Positions 7,740 through 17,275 are shown, counted from the first letter of the stretch. The stretch: 64,000 nucleotides of DNA from JAOPZW01 sp963806015 (GCA_963806015.1 CAWDWM010000002.1:496001-560000), one strand, 5' to 3'. Notes: generated by a model not told the origin, from the letters alone. Made by a program: numbers and translations.

Positions 7740-8711
7740 CTAGCGAGCGGCAGCGACGGGCGCCGCGGGCCGGCGCAGCGCGACGCTGATCCGCCGCACG
7801 CCGCCATAGCGCGCGACGAGCGCCACCAGGCCGACCAGCGTGATCGGCACGAAGAGGACGAAGCGCACGACCACGGCGTAGGCGAGCGCGGCGGCGTGGG
7901 TGCCGCCGGCGACGAGCCGCACGCCGAGCAGGATGGCGGCGTCGAAGGTGCCCAGGTAGCCCGGGGCGGCGGGCACGAGCGCCACGAGGTTCGCCAGGGC
8001 CATGATGTAGAGGCCGTCGAGCAGCGAGAGGTGCAGGCCGGCCACCGCGCCCAGCACGGCGTAGACCGAGCCCTCGATCAGCCACAGGACCACCGACAGC
8101 GCGAGCAGCCCGGCGCCCATCGGCGACCACAGGCGGCGGGTCGGGGCCAGCAGGCGCACCGCCAGCTCCTGCAGCCGGCGCCCGGCGCCGGTGTCGCGCC
8201 CGAGGAAGGCCGCGGCCGCTGCCGCGAGGACGAGCCCCCCGCCGACCGCCGCGAGCATCCAGCCCTCGACGCCGAGCGGCAGGTGCAGGGTGGTGACCAG
8301 CACGGCGAAGACGAGCACGAGGGCCACAGCGTCGAGGACGCGCTCGGCCACCAGCGAGCCGAAGCCGTCGGCGGTCGGCGTTCCGGCCTTGCGCGAGCTC
8401 AGCACCGACTTCAGGACGTCACCGGCACGCGCCGGCAGCGCGTTGTTGCCCATGTAGCCGACGACCGTGACCGCATAGGCGTCGGTGCGCGAGAGGTAGG
8501 CCCCGGCGTCGCGCAGGAGCCGTAGCCAGCGCTCGCCGCGCAGCGCCGTGGCCAGCGCGTAGAGCATGAGCGCCACCGCGAGGCGCGGCAGCGCCACCGA
8601 CGCCGCCGGCAGCGCGGGGAGCTGCTGGCGGGAGGCCCACCAGACGACCGACACCACCGCGATCGCCGAGACGATCGCGGGGATCAGCAGCGTGCGGCCG
8701 CGAGCCGGCAC
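7740..8711 (-). CDS. UPF0104 / lysylphosphatidylglycerol synthase-like transmembrane protein (flippase-like)
   Basis: A 323-residue polytopic protein (about 8 TM helices) of the UPF0104/LPG_synthase_TM family. Motifs are GYMGNNALPARAGDVLKS and LVALVPAAPGYLGTFDAAIL, the latter typical of the family (PGxxGxxE/D-like). Related domains flip lipids or lipid-linked sugars. There is no synthase domain. The GTG start overlaps the TAG stop of the FAD oxidoreductase by one base (TAGTG), so the two genes are translationally coupled. With two GT-C glycosyltransferases upstream, a role in moving a lipid-linked glycan intermediate is inferred. Confidence 0.82.
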   Translation of the reverse strand: MPARGRTLLIPAIVSAIAVVSVVWWASRQQLPALPAASVALPRLAVALMLYALATALRGERWLRLLRDAGAYLSRTDAYAVTVVGYMGNNALPARAGDVLKSVLSSRKAGTPTADGFGSLVAERVLDAVALVLVFAVLVTTLHLPLGVEGWMLAAVGGGLVLAAAAAAFLGRDTGAGRRLQELAVRLLAPTRRLWSPMGAGLLALSVVLWLIEGSVYAVLGAVAGLHLSLLDGLYIMALANLVALVPAAPGYLGTFDAAILLGVRLVAGGTHAAALAYAVVVRFVLFVPITLVGLVALVARYGGVRRISVALRRPAAPVAAAR

Positions 8712-10234
8712 TAGGCGCGCTCGGGAGCCAGCGCCTCGCTCATCGACGGGGTGACCGGCACCTTCTTGTAGGGCTGCTGGGCCTGGGCGTCGGTCTCCTC
8801 CTCGTGGTAGGAGCTCTCGACGTTGACCGCCCAGATGTCGTGGCCGGCACGCGTGAGGACGTTGTCCACCGCGCGCAGGGCGCTGAGCATCGAGTGGTCG
8901 GAGTTGTTGTAGCGGTGCAGTCCGTTGCGCCCGACCTGCTGGAAGTTCGTGCCCAGCGGGTCCAGCCACTCGCGAATGGTGGCCACGCGCTCGGCGTAGT
9001 CCTCGTCGTACATCGGGTAGGCGAGCGGGACGCGCACGACGTAGCCGCGGCGCACCTGCTCGGGCCGGGCGAGGCCGAGCTGCTCGAGCTCGCGAGTGGC
9101 CAGCGCGACGAGGTCGTCGTCCTCCATGGTCCACAGCTCGTCGCCCTTGAAGGCGAAGTACTCGAGGCCGACGCACGCGGTGTCGGGGTCGGGGACCATC
9201 CACGGGCTCCACGAGCGGTAGTTCTGGATGCGCCCGACATGCACGTCGGGCTCGTGGATGTAGATCCAGTTGTCGGGGAAGAGGTCCTCGCCGTCGAGCA
9301 CGAGCGCGACGGTCAGGAAGTCGCGGTAGCGCAGCCCCTTGGCGGCCTCGGTGACGCGCGGCGGCGGAGCCGGGTCGGTGATGCCGGCGGTGGCACGCAG
9401 CGGCAGCGACGAGATGACGGCCTCGGGCTCGATGATCTCGTCGTGCGTGTGGACGGCGATGCACTCGTCGTCCTCGAACTCCAGGCGCGTGGCCGGGGTG
9501 TTGAGCCGCACCTCGCCGCCGAGCTCCTCGATGCGGGCGGTCATCGTCTCCCACATCTGGCCGGGGCCATAGCGGGGGTACTGGAACTTGTCGATCAGCG
9601 ACTTGATCTTGTTGCCCTTGTTGCCGAAGAAGGCGGCCTTGGCGGCGCTGAAGAAGCTCAGGCCCTTGATGCGCTGCGCGGCCCACTCGGAGCGCACCTC
9701 GGTGGCGGGGACGCCCCACACCTTCTCGGTGTAGCTCTTGAAGAAGTGGGTGTAGAGGCGCTTGCCGAAGCGGTTGGAGACCCAGGTCTCGAGATCGTCC
9801 TCGCGGCCCTTGGGCTTGATCGCGGCCCACATGTAGCTCAGCGTGCAGCGCACGAGCTCGACCGGACCGAGCTTCTTGATGACGTCGGTGCCCTTGAGCG
9901 GGTAGTCGAGGTAGCGCCCGCGCCAGTAGATGCGCGACATGCGCGGGCGCATGAGGAACTCGTCGCCCATGATCTCCAGCCAGAGGTCGTTGACCTCTTC
10001 GCTCTTGGTGAAGAAGCGGTGCCCGCCGAGGTCGAAGCGGTAGCCCTCGGGGTCCACGACGGTCTTGGCCAGGCCGCCGACCTGCTCGTCGGCCTCCAGC
10101 ACGATCACGCGCCGGCCGGCCTTGGCCAGCTGATAGCCCGCGGTCAGCCCGGCCGGGCCGCCGCCGATGACGACATAGGGGCGGTCGCTGCCACCGTCGC
10201 CAGCGCGCGGGGCTTCGATCTCGAGGAGAGTCAT
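8711..10234 (-). CDS. FAD/NAD(P)-binding amine-oxidase-like protein (UDP-galactopyranose mutase / protoporphyrinogen oxidase-like)
   Basis: A 507-residue flavoprotein. The N-terminal Rossmann motif is VVIGGGPAGLTAGYQLAKAG, followed by LEADEQVGGLAKT and GGHRFF, a pattern shared with UDP-galactopyranose mutase and HemY-like enzymes. A C-terminal FAD-contacting region includes NGLHRYNNSDHSMLSA. Such proteins are often found with glycosyltransferases and act on nucleotide sugars or polyprenyl-linked sugars. Here it is coupled to a flippase-like gene and follows two membrane glycosyltransferases, so envelope glycan synthesis is likely. ATG 10234 is preferred over GTG 10243. The exact reaction is unknown. 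Confidence 0.85.
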   Translation of the reverse strand: MTLLEIEAPRAGDGGSDRPYVVIGGGPAGLTAGYQLAKAGRRVIVLEADEQVGGLAKTVVDPEGYRFDLGGHRFFTKSEEVNDLWLEIMGDEFLMRPRMSRIYWRGRYLDYPLKGTDVIKKLGPVELVRCTLSYMWAAIKPKGREDDLETWVSNRFGKRLYTHFFKSYTEKVWGVPATEVRSEWAAQRIKGLSFFSAAKAAFFGNKGNKIKSLIDKFQYPRYGPGQMWETMTARIEELGGEVRLNTPATRLEFEDDECIAVHTHDEIIEPEAVISSLPLRATAGITDPAPPPRVTEAAKGLRYRDFLTVALVLDGEDLFPDNWIYIHEPDVHVGRIQNYRSWSPWMVPDPDTACVGLEYFAFKGDELWTMEDDDLVALATRELEQLGLARPEQVRRGYVVRVPLAYPMYDEDYAERVATIREWLDPLGTNFQQVGRNGLHRYNNSDHSMLSALRAVDNVLTRAGHDIWAVNVESSYHEEETDAQAQQPYKKVPVTPSMSEALAPERA

Positions 10235-10246
10235 GCCGGACACTGT

Positions 10247-10295
10247 CCCCGCTGGCGCGGGGCATCCAGTCGCGTCCCTAATCGTTGCTAACGAT
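10247..10295 (-). promoter_or_regulatory. Hairpin and palindrome upstream of the FAD oxidoreductase gene
   Basis: CCCCGC-TGGC-GCGGGG (10247-10262) is a perfect hairpin 13 bp upstream of the ATG. Farther upstream ATCGTT-GCT-AACGAT (10281-10295) is a 15-bp palindrome of operator size. Both lie in the 72-bp gap after the upstream glycosyltransferase, so the hairpin might instead be its terminator. Confidence 0.4.
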
Positions 10296-10306
10296 CCTTA
10301 ACGGCG

Positions 10307-11887
10307 TCAGAAACGCTCGTAGAGGACCGCGCGCACGCCCTTGGGCAGCGGCTTGCCCTCGAACACCTGCGAGACCATGGTGCGCGACAGGCGCTTGTCG
10401 CGGTCCAGCACGCGCTGCCACTGGGCGGAGCGCTTGCGGACCTCGCTCGTCCACGGCGCGCCCCAGCGCGCGGTGCGGATGATCGGGAAGACGGCCAGCA
10501 GCTTCTGGCCCGGCTTCAGCGTGCTCACCAGCGCGTCCTCGGTCGGCGTCGGCCTGGCCGCCTTCAGGCGGTCCAGCGCGTCGCGCCAGTCGAAGACCAG
10601 GGGATCCTTGACCGGGCCCAGCGCATCGGCCCACCGCAGCCCGATGGTCTGTGGCAGGTAGTAATGCATGACCGGGCCCTGCTCGGGATGGATGGCGACG
10701 ACCATGTCGCCGCGCTCGAGGCGGTCGCGCACGAGCACGGCGGTGGTATGGGCGTTGCTCTTGTGCTCCAGCGCCGTGGTGCGCGGGTTGAACCAGAAGG
10801 CGAAGAGGATCGCGATCACGACGAGGCCGAGGCGCCCGCCGCGCGCCAGGCCGGCGGCCCCGAGCAGCAGCAGCGGGCCGATGAAGACCGAGAAATAGCG
10901 GTTCGACCACGCCGGGGAGACCTGCGACGCCAGCCACGCCAGCGCGATCGCCGTGGCACCCATGACCGCCACGACGAGCGCGGCGCGGGCCCGCGGCGAG
11001 CGCCGCGACCCCGCCAGCAGCGTGCTGAGGCCGAAGCCCGCGCCGAGGGCGAAGGCCATCGCCGGCGCCGCCCCGCCCAGGACCGTGGTCAGCCCGTTGA
11101 GGATGTCCTGGCCCTTGGGGCGCTCGGCCCACGGCGCGCCGGTGTGGGCGGCCTGGGAGAGCAGGATCGGGATCCAGGGCAGATAGAGCAGCGCGGTCAA
11201 CCCGTAGGCGAGAGCGGCATCGCGCACCACCGCGCGGCGGTCGGCGCTGGCTCGCCACACCGGGACGAGCGCCGCGACCGTCCCCATGCCGAGGAACAGC
11301 CCCCAGTTGTGGGAGTAGGCGAGCAGCGCGAGCGCGACCGAGAAGGCGGGCAGCCAGGCGCGCCGGCGCTGGACGAAGACGACGGCGAAGGTCGCCGTGA
11401 CCACCGTCGAGAGCAGTGCGACGAGGGTGTACATCCTCGTCTCCTGCGCGTAGTAGGTCAGGAAGGGATTGAGCGTCGCCAGCACCGCGGCGATCCAGGC
11501 GGCGCGGTCGCCGAAGAGGGCGCGCGCGCCCAGCCATGCGACGGGCACGGTGAGCAGCGCGAAGGTCACCGACAGCGCGTGGGTATCGGCCTCGCCGCTG
11601 CCGAAGACGCTCATCCACAGCTTGAGCAGCAGGTAGTACAGCGGCGGCGATCCGTCCTCGCGCAGGACGCCGGGGATGGCTGACAGCGGATGCGAGGAGA
11701 TGCCGACCGACAGCCCCTCGTCGATCCAGAAGCGCGCATGGATGGCCTGGCTGCGCAGGGCCAGCGAGATGCCGACCAGGAAGGCGAGGGCCAGCATCGA
11801 CTTGGGCACGCTCACGGCCAGGCGCGCGGTGCCCAGACGGGCCAGCCGCGCCCGCGGGCGCGAGACGGTCGCTCCGGCCGCGCTCAC
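10307..11887 (-). CDS. GT-C family membrane glycosyltransferase (GT39/ArnT-like)
   Basis: A 526-residue protein with about 10-12 TM helices. The first extracytoplasmic loop has the PMT_2/ArnT acidic motif RFWIDEGLSVG, and a following loop has DGSPPLYYLLLKLW. These enzymes use polyprenyl-phosphate sugars and transfer them on the outer face of the membrane. A soluble C-terminal region of about 130 residues follows the last helix. The GTG start overlaps the stop of the upstream glycosyltransferase (GTGA), so they are cotranscribed. Acceptor and sugar are unknown. Confidence 0.88.
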   Translation of the reverse strand: MSAAGATVSRPRARLARLGTARLAVSVPKSMLALAFLVGISLALRSQAIHARFWIDEGLSVGISSHPLSAIPGVLREDGSPPLYYLLLKLWMSVFGSGEADTHALSVTFALLTVPVAWLGARALFGDRAAWIAAVLATLNPFLTYYAQETRMYTLVALLSTVVTATFAVVFVQRRRAWLPAFSVALALLAYSHNWGLFLGMGTVAALVPVWRASADRRAVVRDAALAYGLTALLYLPWIPILLSQAAHTGAPWAERPKGQDILNGLTTVLGGAAPAMAFALGAGFGLSTLLAGSRRSPRARAALVVAVMGATAIALAWLASQVSPAWSNRYFSVFIGPLLLLGAAGLARGGRLGLVVIAILFAFWFNPRTTALEHKSNAHTTAVLVRDRLERGDMVVAIHPEQGPVMHYYLPQTIGLRWADALGPVKDPLVFDWRDALDRLKAARPTPTEDALVSTLKPGQKLLAVFPIIRTARWGAPWTSEVRKRSAQWQRVLDRDKRLSRTMVSQVFEGKPLPKGVRAVLYERF

Positions 11888-13371
11888 GCGTGGCACCGGG
11901 CCACGATGCGCCACCCGCCGGCGATGGCCAGCGTCTGCACGCCAGCCCCGCCCCCGAGGCTCTCGATGCCCGGAACCGGGTGGCTGTAGGTGGTCGTGCG
12001 CGAGCGCAGCACGACGGCCGGAGCGTGGGGCGCCGGATCGCCCGGAGCGCTGGCGGAGCGCACGGCCGTCGTGTGCTCGCCCAGCAGCCAGGCCACGGAC
12101 GGCACCTGGAACGCGCCGGTGTACGCGGTCCCGCACGCCTTCAGACGATCCGCGCCGCCGGCCTTCGCGATGGCGCCGGCGAGGCCGTCGGTGAGCCGCG
12201 CCTGGTAGTAGACCGATGCCCGCACCGCGTCGAGGCGCTGGACGCTGGGGGCCGCGAAGGCCACCGCGGCCACGACGGACAGCGCCGCCACGGCGAAGCC
12301 GCTGCCCACGACGCGCGCGGGCAGGGCGCGGATCAGCCAGCCGATGCCGGTGCCGGCCAACACGCAGGCCACGGCAGCGGGCATGATCAGATAGCGCGCG
12401 TTGCCGCTGAAGCCGTCGTTGGTCATCACGGCGACCTCCGCCACCCAGACCGCGGCGGCGAGGGCGAGCACGACGACCGCACGGCGCTCCCGGCGATCCG
12501 ACCCCAGGCGCAGGACCATCATCACGGCGAGCGTCCCGAGCCCGATCCACAGCGCCGGCGTGAGCATCGTGGCGAACTGGCGCACGACCTCGCGAACGGG
12601 GTCGTCGGCGAAGGCCGCGCTGTTGGCACGGGGGTTGTGCGCCCGGTGCGCGGCGCGCAGCAGATCGCCCGAGCCCCACAGCTCGGGCAGCAGCCACAGG
12701 ACCGGAAGCGCGACCAAGCCCGCCACCACGAGCCGGCGCGCGGCGGGCTCGCGCCACAGCAGCCACAGGCCGTAGAGGCCGAGCAGCGGCCAGGCCTCGG
12801 GGCGCAGCAGCGCGGCGCCGAGGCCGAACAGGAAGGCCTGGCGCGGGCGCCCGGCCAGGTGGCGGTCGAACGCGGCCAGCCCCAGCGCGACGAGCAGGCC
12901 CTCGGAGTTCCCCAGCGCCGAGTTGCGCAGCATCCAGGGCGCGACCACGTAGGCGCCGGCGGCCGCGGCGCCGGCGGGGATCCCGCCGAGACGCCGTGCG
13001 ACGCGGAAGGCCATCACCACGCCGGCGATGGCGCCGGCCCGGGCGACGAACAGCCACAGGTCGGGCGCGAGGCTGCCGAAGAGCGCGAACGGCGTGGTCA
13101 GCAGCACCGGCAGCGGCTTCCACGACGGCCCGTCCACGGTCGAGAGATCGAGGTGCAGGATCTCCCGGCCCCAGACGATCCAGGCCCACGGGTCGTAGGT
13201 CGGAGCCGAGGGGACGAGGAAGGTCAGCGCGGTGAGCGCGAGCACCGCGAGCGCCACGCGGTAGCGCACGGCGACGCGCGGCACGGCGAGAGCCGGCACG
13301 CGGGGACTGGGTGCTGTTAGCTCGTGCGCAGGGGGCATGGAGCGGCGACCGACGATTGTTGCGGACCTCAT
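11884..13371 (-). CDS. GT-C-like polytopic membrane glycosyltransferase
   Basis: A 495-residue protein with about 10 TM helices and the first-loop signature YDPWAWIVWGREILHLDL plus DGPSWKPLPVLLTTPFALFG, the DxW/acidic-loop layout of GT-C enzymes. A roughly 110-residue extracytoplasmic C-terminal domain has two Cys (KACGTAY, IVARCHA). It leads the glycan operon (GT-C, GT-C, FAD oxidoreductase, flippase-like). The start at 13371 has GGCGGG upstream; ATG 13338 is an alternative. Confidence 0.82.
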   Translation of the reverse strand: MRSATIVGRRSMPPAHELTAPSPRVPALAVPRVAVRYRVALAVLALTALTFLVPSAPTYDPWAWIVWGREILHLDLSTVDGPSWKPLPVLLTTPFALFGSLAPDLWLFVARAGAIAGVVMAFRVARRLGGIPAGAAAAGAYVVAPWMLRNSALGNSEGLLVALGLAAFDRHLAGRPRQAFLFGLGAALLRPEAWPLLGLYGLWLLWREPAARRLVVAGLVALPVLWLLPELWGSGDLLRAAHRAHNPRANSAAFADDPVREVVRQFATMLTPALWIGLGTLAVMMVLRLGSDRRERRAVVVLALAAAVWVAEVAVMTNDGFSGNARYLIMPAAVACVLAGTGIGWLIRALPARVVGSGFAVAALSVVAAVAFAAPSVQRLDAVRASVYYQARLTDGLAGAIAKAGGADRLKACGTAYTGAFQVPSVAWLLGEHTTAVRSASAPGDPAPHAPAVVLRSRTTTYSHPVPGIESLGGGAGVQTLAIAGGWRIVARCHA

Positions 13372-13440
13372 GTTGCCCGCCGTTAAGACGATGCAAGCGT
13401 GTGCGCGCAACTCCACGCCCGCGTCATGCGTTGCAGCAGC

Positions 13441-14769
13441 ATGATTCGCCGCCTCGCCGCACTTGCCTGGCTCCTGGCCCTGGCGCTGCCCGCCGTCGCC
13501 GCCGCCGATCCGCCGTGGTCGCCGGCCCAGAACGTGTCGCTGCCGCACCTGTTCGTCGCCCCCGTCGCGATCACCGCCTCGGGCGACGGCACCGCGCTGG
13601 AGTGGTGGTCGTGGCAGGACGGCACCGGCGCCGGGGCGAGCACCGGCTCGAGCCTGGCCTCGCGCCCGGCGGGCGCGGGCGCCTTCGGGCCCGAGCGCGC
13701 CGCGCCCAGCGGCGTCGTCGACGTCGCGGCCTACGCGCAGACCCGGGCGATAGCGCTGACCGACCGCGCCATCGGCTCGGCGGCGGTCGGGCGCACGCGG
13801 CTGTCCGTCGCCTTCGGGAGCACCGCCGGCAACTTCGGCGCGGCGCGCACCATCGCCGACGGTCCGCGGCTCGATCGCCCCGTGCTCGCCGTCAACGCGC
13901 GCGGGGACGCCGCGATCGCCTACTTCCAGGATCGCGGCGTCGACAACGACCGCGTCCTGGTCAGCGTGCGCCGCGCCGGTGGCAGCTTCGGGGCGCCTTT
14001 CCAGGTCGGCCACGGACGCATCCGCTCGGTCGCGATCGCGGTAGGGCCGCGGGGCGACCTGCTCGTCGCCTGGAACGCCGCGGGCGTCATCCGCGCGCGC
14101 TACCGCGCGCCTTCCAGCACAGGGTTCCAGCCCATCGAGACGATCTCCTCCGATCCCACCGACTTCGCCCAGATGGCCGCCGCCGTCGCCGACGGCGGGC
14201 GCTGCTATCTGGCCTGGAGCGCGCAGCTGCTCACCGAGGGCGGCTCGCGCGGTCCGGTCTACAACGAGGTGGCCGTGCGACCGTCGGGGCATCGCTTCCG
14301 CGCCGCCCAGCGCCTGGAGCGCGACGGATCGAACCGCAGCCAGTCACTGATCGCCATCGCCACGCAGGGCCGTGACGCCAGCGTCGCCTGGACCGGCTTC
14401 GACGGCGTCAACTCCCGTGTGCGCGTCGCGGCGACCGACTCGGCGGCGGTCTTCGGCGCACCGCAAGACGTCTCGCCCGCCGGCCGCGACGGGGTGGTCT
14501 CCGATCTCGCGGCCGCGGGCGGGACCCGCCTGGTCGTCTGGGACAACGGCGGCTTCGACGCCAACCAGGTGTTCGCGGCGCTCGCCGCGCCGGGCGCACC
14601 CTTCGGCGCCGCCGAGGCGGTGTCCGCCGCGCAGGAGGCGCGCGCCGGGCGCGCGATCCTCTCCCCCACCCCGACCGTCGTGTGGACCAACCGGCCGGCG
14701 GGCTCGCATCCGTCCGGGGGCATCGCCGCCGTCCAGACCTTCGCGCAGGCGGCGACGCGCACCGGTTAG
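13441..14769 (+). CDS. Secreted protein with propeller-like FGAP-type repeats
   Basis: A 442-residue exported protein, with signal peptide MIRRLAALAWLLALALPAVA cleaved near AAADPP. The mature part repeats a weak unit around FGAARTI, FGAPFQVG, FGAPQDVS and FGAAEAVS at 50-80-residue spacing, each followed by a hydrophobic AIAYF/LVVAW-type strand. This is the pattern of sialidase-like beta-propellers. No Asp-box or catalytic residues were identified. ATG 13441 starts the signal peptide; GTG 13399 and ATG 13426 are possible but add a polar leader. It is transcribed divergently from the glycan operon. Confidence 0.75.
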   Translation: MIRRLAALAWLLALALPAVAAADPPWSPAQNVSLPHLFVAPVAITASGDGTALEWWSWQDGTGAGASTGSSLASRPAGAGAFGPERAAPSGVVDVAAYAQTRAIALTDRAIGSAAVGRTRLSVAFGSTAGNFGAARTIADGPRLDRPVLAVNARGDAAIAYFQDRGVDNDRVLVSVRRAGGSFGAPFQVGHGRIRSVAIAVGPRGDLLVAWNAAGVIRARYRAPSSTGFQPIETISSDPTDFAQMAAAVADGGRCYLAWSAQLLTEGGSRGPVYNEVAVRPSGHRFRAAQRLERDGSNRSQSLIAIATQGRDASVAWTGFDGVNSRVRVAATDSAAVFGAPQDVSPAGRDGVVSDLAAAGGTRLVVWDNGGFDANQVFAALAAPGAPFGAAEAVSAAQEARAGRAILSPTPTVVWTNRPAGSHPSGGIAAVQTFAQAATRTG

Positions 14770-14778
14770 GTTGGGCGC

Positions 14779-15666
14779 GTGCCGGCGCCCTGGGCCGCCA
14801 TCGGAGTGCCGATCGATTCCGTCGGGCGCGCGGGCGGGACCGAGGGGGCGCCCGCGGCGGTGCGCGGGCACGGGCTCCTGGCCCATCTCGGCGCCGAGGA
14901 CCGCGGCGACCTCGACGTGCGGATCCGCGGTGACGAGCGCGATCCGGTCAGCGGTGTGATCGGGATCGCCGACACGCTGGCGATGACGCGCACGCTGCGC
15001 GCGGCCGTGCGCGACGCCGTCGCCGTCGGCGCCCGGCCGCTGGTCCTCGGCGGTTGCTGCGCGCTCGTCCCCGGCGCGCTCGCCGGGCTGCGCGACGCCA
15101 TCGGAGGGCTCGGGGTCGCCTACGTCGATGGCCACGTCGACGTCTACGACGGCGCGACCTCGCCCACCGGCGAGGGCGCCGACATGCCGATGAGCGTCGC
15201 CTTCGGGCTCGGCCCCGAGGCGTGGGTGCAAGCCGCCGGCGGCGCGAGCGCCGCGCCGGCCGACGTCGTCGTGCTCGGCGCGCGCGACCCCGAGGAGGCG
15301 CAGGACATCGCCGAGCTGCGGACGACTGCGCTCGTCGACGTCGAGGTGCTCGGACCTGGCGAGCTGCGCGCGGCGGGCCTCGCCGCGGCCGGTGCGAGGG
15401 CGGCGCAACGGCTCGCGGCGGACGGCCGGCGCTTCTGGATTCACCTCGACCTCGACGTGCTCGACGAGCGCGCCATGCCGGCGACGGACTACCTCATGCC
15501 CGGCGGCCTGCAGTGGGACGAGGTCGCCGCGCTCATGCGCCCGCTGGGGTCCTCGCCGGGCCTCGCCGGGCTGAGCCTCGGGTGCCTGAACCCCGAGAAG
15601 GACCCCGGCGGCGCGTATACCGAGAAGACCTGCGCCCTGCTCGCGGGCGCCCTCGCGCCGGCCTGA
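14779..15666 (+). CDS. Arginase/agmatinase/formimidoylglutamase-fold protein with altered metal site
   Basis: A 295-residue ureohydrolase-fold protein. The second metal motif is DGHVDVYD (canonical DAHxDxxD) and the third is HLDLDVLDE (DxD). The first motif, normally GGDHS, reads GGCCALVPG, so both Asp and His of that site are Cys. The enzyme may use a different metal set-up, or the annotated arginase activity may not apply. The GTG start lies 6 nt after TAGGTT, which overlaps the TAG stop of the preceding gene, indicating its own leaderless promoter. Confidence 0.85.
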   Translation: MPAPWAAIGVPIDSVGRAGGTEGAPAAVRGHGLLAHLGAEDRGDLDVRIRGDERDPVSGVIGIADTLAMTRTLRAAVRDAVAVGARPLVLGGCCALVPGALAGLRDAIGGLGVAYVDGHVDVYDGATSPTGEGADMPMSVAFGLGPEAWVQAAGGASAAPADVVVLGARDPEEAQDIAELRTTALVDVEVLGPGELRAAGLAAAGARAAQRLAADGRRFWIHLDLDVLDERAMPATDYLMPGGLQWDEVAALMRPLGSSPGLAGLSLGCLNPEKDPGGAYTEKTCALLAGALAPA

Positions 15667-15667
15667 G

Positions 15668-17275
15668 TCACACCTCCAGGCGCGTGTCCTCGAGGTCGAG
15701 GTCGCGCTCGATGCGGCGCATGATCTCGTCGTCGATCTTGCCCACGTTGCGCAGGCGGATGATCTCGGCGCGCTCGGCCTCGAGCACCTTGCGCCGCAGG
15801 CGCTGGTAGTCCTGGGATCGCCGATCGATGGCGCCGTCGTCGTCGTCGTCGAAACGCGCCGAGAAGCGCCGGATGCGGAAGTCGTACATGCCGCGCATGC
15901 GGTCCACGGTGTCGTCGCGCACCCAGTCGAGCTCGCGCAGCTCCTCGAGCCGATCGAGCGCGGCGCGCGCGGCGAGCAGGCGCGCCTTGGACTCGCGCTG
16001 CTCGGGGTTGCCGTCCTCCTCGACCCCCAGGACGCGGATGACCATGGGCAGCGTCGTCCCCTGCAGGATCAGCGTGGCCACGATCACCGCGTAGGTGAGG
16101 AAGATGATGAGGTCGCGCTGCGGGAAGTCGCCGCCCGCGTCGATCGTCGTCGGGATGGCGAGCGCCGCGGCCAGCGAGACGGCGCCGCGCATGCCCGTCC
16201 ACGCGACGATGGCGGGGAAGTGCCAGTGCACCGCGGGCTCGCGCTCGCGGATGCGCCGCGAGACCAGCCGCGGCAGGTAGGTGCTCGGGAAGACCCACAG
16301 GAAGCGTATGACGATGACGGCCGCCGACACGGCCACCGCGTAGCCGACGATCGCGCCGGTCGACAGCCCGCTGATGCCGTCCATCACGCTGGGCAGCTGC
16401 AGCCCGACGAGCATGAAGAGCGCGGCGTTGAGACAGAAGACGAGGATCTCCCACACCGAGAAGGCCTGGATGCGGGTCGCCGGCGTGATGAGCTCGGGGG
16501 AGTGCCACCCCAGGTAGATCCCCGCCGTCACGGCGGCGAGGACGGCCGAGACGCCCAGCGCCTCGGCCGGCAGATAGGCGAAGTACGGCGTCACCAGCGA
16601 GATCGTGATCTCGGTCGGCGCGTCGTCGAGGGCCTTGCGCATCCGGGCGACGGCGAAGCCGACCGCGAGCCCGATCGCCACGCCGACGACCGCGTTGAGC
16701 ACGAAGCGCCCGCTGGCCTCGGCCAGCGAGAAGCTGCCGCTGACCACGGCGGCGACGGCGAACTTGTAGGCGACGAGCGCGGTCGCGTCGTTGAGCAGCG
16801 CCTCGCCCTCGACGATGGTCAGATAGCGCCGCGGAGCGCCCACGCGCGCGGCGATGGCCGACGCCGCCACCGGGTCGGTGGGCGACACGACGGCGCCGAG
16901 CACGAACGCCGCCTGCCACGACATGCCATCGATGACCTCGTGGGCGACGACGGCGACCCCCGCCATCGTCGCGATGACGAGCCCGATGGCCAGCAGGCTG
17001 ATCGAGCCCAGGTTCTCGCGCACGTCGTGCAGCGAGGAGAAGAACGCCGCCGCGTAGAGCAGCGGCGGCAGCACGATGACGAGGACGACGTCGGGGTTGA
17101 GCTGCACCTCAGGGATCCCGGGGATGAAGCCGAGCGCCGCGCCGCCGACGACGAGCAGGATCGGGTAGGGGACCTGCGAGTGGTAGGCGATGATCAGCAG
17201 GACCGAGACCGCGCTCACGACGGCGAGCAGGACGAGGTCGAGATGCGTCTGTGCGAACGGAAGGGCAGCGAGCAC
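15668..17275 (-). CDS. CPA1-family Na+/H+ antiporter
   Basis: A 535-residue NhaP/YjcE-type antiporter. About 12 TM helices carry the ion-binding motifs GAVVSPTDPVAA and EGEALLNDATALVAY. A cytoplasmic C-terminal tail of about 130 residues contains an Asp run (FDDDDDGAIDRR) and the family helix RRKVLEAERAEIIRLR. The GTG start at 17275 directly abuts the ispF stop, so it is cotranscribed. It is the distal gene of a block that also carries a P-type ATPase and two TrkA proteins, consistent with cation and pH homeostasis. Confidence 0.92.
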   Translation of the reverse strand: MLAALPFAQTHLDLVLLAVVSAVSVLLIIAYHSQVPYPILLVVGGAALGFIPGIPEVQLNPDVVLVIVLPPLLYAAAFFSSLHDVRENLGSISLLAIGLVIATMAGVAVVAHEVIDGMSWQAAFVLGAVVSPTDPVAASAIAARVGAPRRYLTIVEGEALLNDATALVAYKFAVAAVVSGSFSLAEASGRFVLNAVVGVAIGLAVGFAVARMRKALDDAPTEITISLVTPYFAYLPAEALGVSAVLAAVTAGIYLGWHSPELITPATRIQAFSVWEILVFCLNAALFMLVGLQLPSVMDGISGLSTGAIVGYAVAVSAAVIVIRFLWVFPSTYLPRLVSRRIREREPAVHWHFPAIVAWTGMRGAVSLAAALAIPTTIDAGGDFPQRDLIIFLTYAVIVATLILQGTTLPMVIRVLGVEEDGNPEQRESKARLLAARAALDRLEELRELDWVRDDTVDRMRGMYDFRIRRFSARFDDDDDGAIDRRSQDYQRLRRKVLEAERAEIIRLRNVGKIDDEIMRRIERDLDLEDTRLEV

